Shown: positions 28,015 through 33,375 of the stretch, piece by piece
Position numbering within the stretch: position 1 is the stretch's first letter
Layout: each line of letters begins with the position of its first letter
Source of the DNA: Bacteroidaceae bacterium
Lineage (GTDB): Bacteria; Bacteroidota; Bacteroidia; Bacteroidales; Bacteroidaceae
Reading direction: 5' to 3'
NCBI GenBank assembly: GCA_017534705.1
Contig: JAFXVU010000044.1
Span: 1 to 33,375 of the forward strand
Length of the DNA: 33,375 nt
Translations under genes and position numbers: made by a program
Notes under the pieces: generated by a model
Seen by the model: only the letters and a program-made list of their open reading frames with translations
Databases searched by the model: none
What the model was told of the DNA's origin: nothing

Positions 28015-29667
28015 ATGGCAACAGAATTTAAGTACGCTCCCATGTTCCAGATGGGCAAGGACGAGACGGAATACCGACTGCTGACTAAAGAGGGTATCTC
28101 GGTCAGTGAGTTCGAAGGCAAGGAAATCGTGAAAGTGTCGAAGGAAGCGCTTACCCTTCTGGCCCAACAGGCATTTCACGATGTGGAGTTCATGTTGCGC
28201 CGTGAGCACAACCTCCAGGTGGCTAAAATCCTGCGCGACCCTGAGGCCTCAGAGAACGACAAGTATGTGGCACTCCAATTCCTGCGCAATGCAGAGACAG
28301 CAGCCAAGGGCATCCTTCCCTTCTGCCAAGACACGGGAACAGCCATCATCCACGGTGAGAAAGGCCAGCAGATATGGACTGGATTCGAGGATGAAGAGGC
28401 ACTGAGCCTCGGTGTGTTCAACACCTACACACAGGACAACCTGCGCTATTCTCAGAACGCACCTCTGAACATGTACGACGAGGTGAACACCAAGTGCAAC
28501 CTCCCCGCTCAGATTGACATCGAGGCTACCGAAGGCGCCGAATACCGCTTTGTCATGGTGGCTAAAGGTGGCGGTTCTGCCAACAAGACCTACTTCTATC
28601 CGATGACCAAGGCCACCATCCAGAACGAAGGTACCTTGTTGCCTTTCCTGGTGGAGGAGATGAAGCATCTGGGTACAGCCGCTTGTCCTCCTTACCACAT
28701 TGCGTTTGTCATCGGCGGCACATCGGCAGAGAAGAACCTGCTTACCGTGAAGCTGGCAAGCATCAAGTACTACGATTCTCTGCCTACCACAGGTGATGAG
28801 ACCGGTCGTGCCTTCCGCGATGTGGATTTGGAGCAGAAACTGCTGAAGGAGGCTTACAAGATTGGTCTGGGCGCTCAGTTCGGCGGCAAGTATCTGGCAC
28901 ACGACATCCGTGTCATCCGTCTGCCACGCCACGGTGCAAGCTGCCCCATCGGTATGGGTGTTTCTTGCTCGGCCGACCGCAACATCAAGGCAAAAATCAA
29001 CAAGGACGGTGTATGGCTCGAAGTCATGGACAGCAATCCAACTGAACTCATTCCCGAGGAATACCGTCGTCCAGGTGAAGGAGGAAAAGGCATCGAGATT
29101 GACCTGAACAAAGGCATCGACGCCGTACGTGCCGAACTGACGAAATATCCAGTTTCGACCCGTGTGAACTTGAAGGGAACCATCATCGTGGCCCGCGACA
29201 TCGCCCATGCGAAACTGAAGGCCCGTTTGGATGCAGGCGAGGACATGCCACAGTATTTCAAAGACTATCCAATCTTGTATGCCGGTCCGGCCAAGACTCC
29301 CGAGGGTTATCCTTGCGGTTCAATGGGTCCAACCACCGCCAACCGAATGGACCCCTACGTGGACGAGTTCCAAGACCATGGCGCATCACTGGTGATGATT
29401 GCCAAGGGCAACCGCACCCAGCAAGTGACCGACGCTTGCAAGAAGCATGGCGGTTTCTATCTGGGCACCATCGGCGGTGTGGCAGCTGTGCTGTCTCAGT
29501 CGAGCATTAAGAGCATTGAGTGTGTGGAGTATCCCGAACTGGGCATGGAGGCCATCTGGAAGATTGACGTGGAAGACTTCCCCGCCTTCATCCTCGTAGA
29601 CGACAAGGGCAACGACTTCTTCAAGCAGCTCAAGCCTTGCGCTGGCTGCACAATACTGCCAGACTGA
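28015..29667 (+). CDS. Class I (4Fe-4S) fumarate hydratase
   Basis: A 550-residue single-chain iron-sulfur fumarase of the FumA/FumB type, which interconverts fumarate and malate. In Prevotella-like anaerobes it works in the reductive branch leading to succinate. Both halves are fused in one chain, as in the enterobacterial enzymes. The three cluster cysteines are visible: Cys104 (LPFCQDTGT), Cys224 (TAACPPYH) and Cys310 ([10 protein letters not shown]), spaced as in E. coli Fum[17 protein letters not shown] (185-200) and the C-terminal [11 protein letters not shown] are also typical. It is monocistronic, with its own promoter and a strong terminator. The oxygen-sensitive cluster fits an anaerobe. 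Confidence 0.96.
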   Translation: MATEFKYAPMFQMGKDETEYRLLTKEGISVSEFEGKEIVKVSKEALTLLAQQAFHDVEFMLRREHNLQVAKILRDPEASENDKYVALQFLRNAETAAKGILPFCQDTGTAIIHGEKGQQIWTGFEDEEALSLGVFNTYTQDNLRYSQNAPLNMYDEVNTKCNLPAQIDIEATEGAEYRFVMVAKGGGSANKTYFYPMTKATIQNEGTLLPFLVEEMKHLGTAACPPYHIAFVIGGTSAEKNLLTVKLASIKYYDSLPTTGDETGRAFRDVDLEQKLLKEAYKIGLGAQFGGKYLAHDIRVIRLPRHGASCPIGMGVSCSADRNIKAKINKDGVWLEVMDSNPTELIPEEYRRPGEGGKGIEIDLNKGIDAVRAELTKYPVSTRVNLKGTIIVARDIAHAKLKARLDAGEDMPQYFKDYPILYAGPAKTPEGYPCGSMGPTTANRMDPYVDEFQDHGASLVMIAKGNRTQQVTDACKKHGGFYLGTIGGVAAVLSQSSIKSIECVEYPELGMEAIWKIDVEDFPAFILVDDKGNDFFKQLKPCAGCTILPD

Positions 29668-29708
29668 ACGTCAGAGGGCAGGCTCCCCGACCCATAAAAC
29701 CTACGATT

Positions 29709-29753
29709 GTGAAATCCGTGTTGCTTTTCTGAACCAACACGGATTTCACTTTA
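29709..29753 (+). terminator. Strong terminator after fumarase
   Basis: GTGAAATCCGTGTTG (29709-29723) pairs perfectly over 15 bases with CAACACGGATTTCAC (29735-29749), with an 11-base loop and a short T-rich end (TTTAATAA). Confidence 0.82.
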
Positions 29754-29808
29754 ATAACATCTGTTTTTCAAAAACATACAGTTTATTCTCAATTTTTCTG
29801 AAGTTTTT

Positions 29809-29840
29809 ATTGGAAATTATCAAAGAAAGACTTAATTTTG
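29809..29840 (+). promoter_or_regulatory. Promoter of the lysine-rich membrane protein gene
   Basis: ATTG (29809-29812), a 20-base spacer and TAATTTTG (29833-29840) match the consensus. It overlaps the in-frame TTG at 29838, which therefore cannot be the start. Confidence 0.65.
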
Positions 29841-29870
29841 CAAGACAAGAAACTATTCGGATGTAAAAAG

Positions 29871-30233
29871 ATGATGGTTGAGCAGGCAAACCAAGACAAT
29901 GACAATCAGAAATGGGTGCCTCGGAAAAAAAAGAAAGTCCGCGCATTCAGATTGTGGGAAATGACTTCTGACCCAAAGTCATTTCTGCTATTGTTGTTCC
30001 TTGGTCTCTTTTTCTTCACCACATCCTTTATATGTCTTTCCGACGTGATGCAGCAACGCAATGAGCACAGAATGGAAATATCCAGACTACGGAATGACAA
30101 AGGTTCTAACGACAGTGGAAAGAAGCGCAAGAAGAAAAAGAACAGACCACTCACTAAAGAAGAGAAAAAGAGATTCAAGATTTTCAGCACGTCTCTTCGT
30201 CAAGCCATCAAGAAGGAAAAAAACATAAAATAA
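29871..30233 (+). CDS. Small lysine-rich single-span membrane protein
   Basis: A 120-residue protein of unknown function, starting at the ATG of 29871 (a second ATG follows directly). The N-terminal 40 residues are polar and basic (PRKKKKVRAFRLWEM). A single hydrophobic segment, FLLLLFLGLFFFTTSFICL in part, lies near residues 38-58. The C-terminal half is extremely rich in Lys and Arg, including KKRKKKKNR and EEKKRFKIF. The positive charge on both sides makes the orientation hard to predict. The basic tail could bind nucleic acid or acidic lipids, but that is speculation. It has its own promoter and a terminator that begins at its stop codon, and it faces the DUF4435 gene. Confidence 0.65.
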   Translation: MMVEQANQDNDNQKWVPRKKKKVRAFRLWEMTSDPKSFLLLLFLGLFFFTTSFICLSDVMQQRNEHRMEISRLRNDKGSNDSGKKRKKKKNRPLTKEEKKRFKIFSTSLRQAIKKEKNIK

Positions 30234-30266
30234 GCCACCATCATCCGATAGGTGGCTTTTTCTTTT
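30232..30266. terminator. Terminator between the lysine-rich gene and DUF4435
   Basis: AAGCCACC (30232-30239) pairs with GGTGGCTT (30251-30258) around an 11-base loop, followed by TTTTCTTTT. The TAA stop overlaps the stem. The opposite direction has fewer T residues. Confidence 0.8.
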
Positions 30267-30290
30267 CCAAGCGTGTCATTGGACAGGTTT

Positions 30291-31370
30291 TCATTCCTCG
30301 GAGCGCTCCCCATCTGCCAGATTCAAGTCCTTCTCCTCACCATTACCCTCATCCATTGCAGTCGGGCTGCCAGTGATTCTCGCAATGAGACGATTGATGT
30401 CGTTCTCAATCTGCTTGTACTGGGGCGAAGCCTTATACTCGGTGTTGCGGCGAATGATTTGCTCGATGGGAATCTGGCTGTGGTCATAACTCGACAATTC
30501 GTTGTTCATCTGTGTCCTGTGGACGGCAAGCCTCTTGATTTCGGTCTCCCGCTGTCGCCGCAGGATGTTGCAGATGGGAGTAAGCGCCTGCATCACCACA
30601 TTGCCCATCAGATGATGGCCATTGACAAAGAGGTAGGTATTGTCGGGATTGACACCCAGTTTGTAAAGTTCGTTGGAAAGGCCGACCAAGTGACTCTTGG
30701 CCTCTGGATATTTCCGCTGAAGAATATTCAGTTCGTGGTTCACCTTTCTGCGCATTTTCTCCAATGCCACCTCAGGATGGAAAGTGTTGAGGTTGTTGAT
30801 GGTGACAATGTTGTTGAATGTGGTGATGGAGAAATCATTTCCGCGCTTCTGGCGGTGGAACCAAATCGACCAGAGAAACAAATCGTAGATGATATGGGAA
30901 TAGGCTTTCAGGTAGTCCTCAAAACTGAAGTATTCCCTGTCGTTGAGCGTGGCCATCACACACACATTGTGCAGACTTGGCGCATAGCACTGGAAGTTCT
31001 CTATGGCATAAACATATGTGTGAATCACGTAAGGATTGTTCATGAAATACTTGGCGCAGAACTCGGAGCTCCCCTGCATCAGCCAGTCATAGTCGGCATC
31101 GACACAGGCAATCATGCTCTTGCCCAGTTTGTCGCCCAAGTAGTTCATCAGCACACTTTTCTTACCCCGGGCCAGGTTGGAACGGGATGGAAGGCAAACC
31201 TCGAACATCAAGTTGTCGGTCTCGAACTCTGACAATATGTCGCGCCAGAAGAAAACGTCTTCATAGCCTTCAACGTAAGCGATGACTTTTTTCTTCTTCT
31301 TGTTCGACTTCAGTTTGTTGGCAGCGCTGAAGTACAATGAATTCAGATTATCGGTGAGGCGGCTCCCCAT
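30291..31370 (-). CDS. DUF4435 (Toprim-like) protein, AriB-like partner of the ATPase
   Basis: A 359-residue protein. The N-terminal part carries the Toprim-like signature of DUF4435: VIAYVEGYEDVFFW with Glu34 and Asp38, and ACVDADYDWL with Asp91 and Asp93, the acidic residues expected to bind metal. HTYVYAIENF (at about residue 117-126) is another conserved DUF4435 element. The C-terminal 150 residues are helical and basic and end in an acidic, probably disordered tail. In PARIS, the DUF4435 protein AriB is a nuclease released by the ATPase AriA. Here the ATPase gene lies 79 bases upstream on the same strand, with no promoter seen between. Whether this pair acts in defence or in housekeeping DNA or RNA repair is not known. 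The domain call is firm, the role is inferred. Confidence 0.82.
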   Translation of the reverse strand: MGSRLTDNLNSLYFSAANKLKSNKKKKKVIAYVEGYEDVFFWRDILSEFETDNLMFEVCLPSRSNLARGKKSVLMNYLGDKLGKSMIACVDADYDWLMQGSSEFCAKYFMNNPYVIHTYVYAIENFQCYAPSLHNVCVMATLNDREYFSFEDYLKAYSHIIYDLFLWSIWFHRQKRGNDFSITTFNNIVTINNLNTFHPEVALEKMRRKVNHELNILQRKYPEAKSHLVGLSNELYKLGVNPDNTYLFVNGHHLMGNVVMQALTPICNILRRQRETEIKRLAVHRTQMNNELSSYDHSQIPIEQIIRRNTEYKASPQYKQIENDINRLIARITGSPTAMDEGNGEEKDLNLADGERSEE

Positions 31371-31449
31371 AATTGCTCGTGTGATAAAGAAATCCTAACT
31401 TGGTTCTTCATTTAGGTTATCCAATGGATGACAGTTTGTTATCGGCGGA

Positions 31450-32280
31450 CTACAATGTCATGTCGCTCACCTCAGTCACCGTGTCCATCCAGCCGTCCAT
31501 AATCAGTGCGGGAGAGTGAGTGGAAAGGATAATCTGGACATTAGGGTTGATTTGGCGGATGATGCTGATAAGCCTCTTCTGCCATTCAATATGCAGGCTG
31601 ATTTCCGGTTCGTCCATGAGCAGACAGTAGTGCTCCTTGTTTTCCACCAACACCGTGAGCATGATGACAATCATCTGCTTCTCGCCCGACGACAACTGAT
31701 ATGGGGTCAGGTACTCTCCACGCTGGATGAACTGTATCTCGTTGCTCTTACGGTTGATGCGTTTGCCCGTCTCGCTGAACAAGTCATCCACCAGGTCCTG
31801 GAATTCCAACTTGGGTTTCATCACCTCCTGGGCTTTGGCTTGGTCCTCGGGGGCTCCGCTGGTGAGCAACTCTATCATACGGTTGCCCATATTCACCTGG
31901 TAGTCGAGGTATTTCTTCTGCAGACGGTAGATTTGCCAGTCAAGTTCTGTCTTCACACGCGAGTCCGACATCTTCTCCATTAAGTCGCTGTGCATCAACG
32001 GGCGGTCGATGCTTCGAATCACGTCGAACTTCATGTAGTTGGCATCCTCAGGGTAGAGTTTCATGCTGATGCCATCTCCAAGGTCTTCAGGCATCAGTGT
32101 TTCGTTGTGGTAGAGATTGTTCAGGCCATTGGCCGAACGGTTGATGATGGTACTCTTGCCGACGCCGTTGATACCACTGAGGATGTTGACGTCGGGACGA
32201 AGGTGCCAAACGATGTGCCTACCGCCCTTCCATAGCGATTTAATCTCGATGCTCTGGATATATTCGCCTTGTTTTTCCAT
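31450..32280 (-). CDS. ABC-type (OLD/RecF-like) ATPase, AriA-like
   Basis: A 276-residue soluble ATPase with a full ABC-type head: Walker A GINGVGKST (36-44), signature LSSGEKQ (196-202), Walker B CLLMDEPE (219-226) and H-loop His255 in STHSP. The region between Walker A and the signature, about residues 60-190, is helical and charged and would be the lid or arm. There is no membrane domain, so it is not a transporter. It resembles the AAA_15/AAA_21 ATPases of the OLD, Gabija and PARIS systems, although it is short for AriA and lacks a fused Toprim. The DUF4435 gene directly downstream supplies that domain separately. It has a perfect -7 box at 32312-32319 on its own strand and is divergent from the gene at 32434. 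Confidence 0.85.
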   Translation of the reverse strand: MEKQGEYIQSIEIKSLWKGGRHIVWHLRPDVNILSGINGVGKSTIINRSANGLNNLYHNETLMPEDLGDGISMKLYPEDANYMKFDVIRSIDRPLMHSDLMEKMSDSRVKTELDWQIYRLQKKYLDYQVNMGNRMIELLTSGAPEDQAKAQEVMKPKLEFQDLVDDLFSETGKRINRKSNEIQFIQRGEYLTPYQLSSGEKQMIVIMLTVLVENKEHYCLLMDEPEISLHIEWQKRLISIIRQINPNVQIILSTHSPALIMDGWMDTVTEVSDMTL

Positions 32281-32311
32281 AATGATACGCTATTTTATGG
32301 TTAGCTTTGTG

Positions 32312-32319
32312 CAAATGTA
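32312..32319 (-). promoter_or_regulatory. -7 box of the ATPase/DUF4435 operon
   Basis: On the minus strand the sequence reads TACATTTG, a perfect -7 box about 32 bases before the ATG at 32280. No clear -33 is present. Confidence 0.55.
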
Positions 32320-32341
32320 GTCATTTGTCGGAAAATAATTG

Positions 32342-32349
32342 TATATTTG
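32342..32349 (+). promoter_or_regulatory. -7 box upstream of the methyltransferase-like gene
   Basis: TATATTTG is a perfect -7 box only 22 bases from the divergent box at 32312-32319. It overlaps the in-frame TTG at 32347, which is therefore rejected as a start; the ATG at 32434 gives a leader of about 78 bases. Confidence 0.55.
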
Positions 32350-32433
32350 CCAACGAAAATTGCAGAAAAAATCATCCTTTTTCTTCTGAGGGCATCAGGG
32401 GGACTCATTGAGGGAAACAAAAACGCATATGGC

Positions 32434-33102
32434 ATGAAATATTGGATAAAAAGAGTGGCTACCTACCCTGCGCATTTGCGCCACAGGTTGGGTTTTGGGG
32501 TACAGTCACCCTGGGCATTCTACCTGGTGAGGTTTGTGCTCCGGGAGAAATGGCCTTTCTATGCGTTTGATGAACTGAAAACTCTCCGCCGCCAATTGCC
32601 AAAGAACGCCTCCACTTTCTCGCAGAAACACGACGAGCGCCTCTTCCGACTGGCTAATTGGCTGAAACCCGACAGAGTGTTCGTTGTAGGCGAGGAATGT
32701 CCTGCCTTGTGTGCCATATATCTTGGTGCTTATTCTAAACATGTGGAAGTGACCTGTCTTTGCGAGCAGATGACCACAGCCGAAGAAGGCGCTTTGGACA
32801 GCAGAGATGTAAACTGTCTTTGCGGGGACGTGATGACATTATTGCAGTCGCAATGTCCTGCCAATGGGTTCGGCTGCTTGCTCATCGCCTTGAAGGACAA
32901 GGCTTGGCAGCTCTACGACTATGCGGCCAATCACACCAATGACAACAGCATGTTTGTGGTGGAATATCTCGACACCCAACAAGGCAAGATGTTGTGGAAG
33001 AGGATTCTCGATGACAGCAGAGCGAAAGTCACCTTCAATCTCGGACGCACAGGACTGGTGTTCTTCGACCACAAACGGACGAAAATGAACTATGACCTTT
33101 AA
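32434..33102 (+). CDS. Degenerate SAM-methyltransferase-like protein
   Basis: A 222-residue cytoplasmic protein that begins MKYWIKRVATYP. The segment RLGFGVQSPWAFYLVRFVL (about 18-36) corresponds to the GVHSPF motif at the start of a Bacteroidota protein family annotated as class I methyltransferases. The following part, FRLANWLKPDRVFVVGEECP, sits where motif I should be, but the glycine-rich SAM loop is not recognisable. The rest shows alternating beta/alpha segments (VEVTCLCEQ, FGCLLIALKD, MFVVEYLD) as in a Rossmann fold. It may be an inactive or altered relative. The start is placed after the promoter box at 32342. It is divergent from the ATPase gene, with only a few dozen bases between the promoters. 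Confidence 0.65.
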   Translation: MKYWIKRVATYPAHLRHRLGFGVQSPWAFYLVRFVLREKWPFYAFDELKTLRRQLPKNASTFSQKHDERLFRLANWLKPDRVFVVGEECPALCAIYLGAYSKHVEVTCLCEQMTTAEEGALDSRDVNCLCGDVMTLLQSQCPANGFGCLLIALKDKAWQLYDYAANHTNDNSMFVVEYLDTQQGKMLWKRILDDSRAKVTFNLGRTGLVFFDHKRTKMNYDL

Positions 33103-33207
33103 CCCCACTTTCGGATAGGTCATACCAAGATAACAGGACCAAATCAACTAACTCAAATGCGCAAGCAATAATGAAACTTTAGTCAACTAACTTTAACAAA
33201 GATATTT

Positions 33208-33375
33208 ATGACAAAGAAAAGCAATGTATATACCCGCACTGGCGACAAAGGCATGACGAGCCTGATAGGCGGTATCCGTGTACCCAAGACCCACGCAAGA
33301 CTGGAGGCATACGGCACTGTAGATGAATTGAACTCCCAGATAGGGGTGTTGATGTCGTATGTGAATGACGAGCAC
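33208..33375 (+). CDS. PduO-type ATP:cob(I)alamin adenosyltransferase, N-terminal fragment
   Basis: The first 56 codons of a gene that runs off the end of the window. The opening is diagnostic: [19 protein letters not shown] at residues 7-25, the ATP-binding segment of PduO-type enzymes, then [16 protein letters not shown] at about 31-46. The enzyme attaches adenosine to cob(I)alamin to make adenosylcobalamin, for example for methylmalonyl-CoA mutase in propionate or succinate metabolism, which suits a Prevotella-like host. The upstream 105 bases hold no clear promoter; the best -7 candidate, TAACTTTA at 33188-33195, has one mismatch and lies only 12 bases from the ATG. No cobalamin riboswitch was recognised. 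Confidence 0.93.
   Translation, partial: MTKKSNVYTRTGDKGMTSLIGGIRVPKTHARLEAYGTVDELNSQIGVLMSYVNDEH

Noticed and set aside
28249..29208. Open frame of 319 codons on the minus strand
   Set aside because: It is antisense to fumarase, whose motifs are unambiguous.
30252..31232. Open frame of 326 codons on the plus strand
   Set aside because: It is antisense to the DUF4435 gene, starts within a terminator and has no family features.
33144..33192. Direct repeat TCAACTAACT at 33144 and 33183
   Set aside because: Only two 10-base copies in A/T-rich DNA; not enough to separate from chance.

Overview
The window reads as chromosomal DNA of a gut or rumen member of Prevotellaceae (Prevotella/Segatella type, Bacteroidota). 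Three things support this. Promoters follow the Bacteroidota pattern TTTG-N19-21-TAnnTTTG and lack a purine-rich ribosome site. Several secreted proteins carry tails typical of the group: an LNGQ...KGI...GKK ending and a dockerin-like ending. The gene families (DUF4954, class I fumarase, PL11/GH43/GH95 enzymes) also fit. No rRNA, tRNA, CRISPR array or intact insertion sequence was seen.

Layout. 1-204: the tail of an unknown gene. 368-919: a small secreted lipocalin-like protein. 1336-3033: an AAA+ ATPase with its own leader and a strong terminator. 3228-4610: a secreted SGNH/SASA (CE6-like) esterase. 4713-5564 (minus): a BASS-family transporter, facing the esterase across a bidirectional terminator. 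5762-7606: a helical-repeat protein and an aldose-1-epimerase-like protein, probably one operon.

7718-18511 is a carbohydrate-degradation block: a giant 1732-residue PL11 rhamnogalacturonan lyase on the minus strand, divergent from a two-gene operon encoding a tandem GH43-CBM6-GH43-CBM6 enzyme and a GH95 alpha-L-fucosidase/galactosidase. The shared 317-bp region between them has two promoters and a perfect 12-bp palindrome. Together these enzymes suggest breakdown of rhamnogalacturonan I or a similar branched pectin. No SusC/SusD pair or hybrid two-component regulator lies in the window. 18614-21402 (minus) holds a TetR-type regulator followed by two secreted alpha/beta-hydrolase esterases. 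A 13-bp perfect inverted repeat overlaps the esterase promoter and is a candidate operator.

21790-27832 is a likely operon: hflX, a DUF4954 beta-helix protein and an M16 zinc peptidase. A pyrimidine-rich 12-bp tandem repeat sits just before the DUF4954 start. 28015-29667 is class I fumarase. 29871-30233 is a lysine-rich single-span membrane protein of unknown role. 30291-32280 (minus) is an ABC-type ATPase plus a DUF4435 (Toprim-like) protein. This has the gene order and domain logic of the PARIS (AriA/AriB) anti-phage system and is the best candidate for an uncharacterised system here. 32434-33102 is a degenerate methyltransferase-like protein. The window ends inside a PduO-type cobalamin adenosyltransferase gene.

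Assignments rest on reading motifs by eye. No database search, structure prediction or folding calculation was run.
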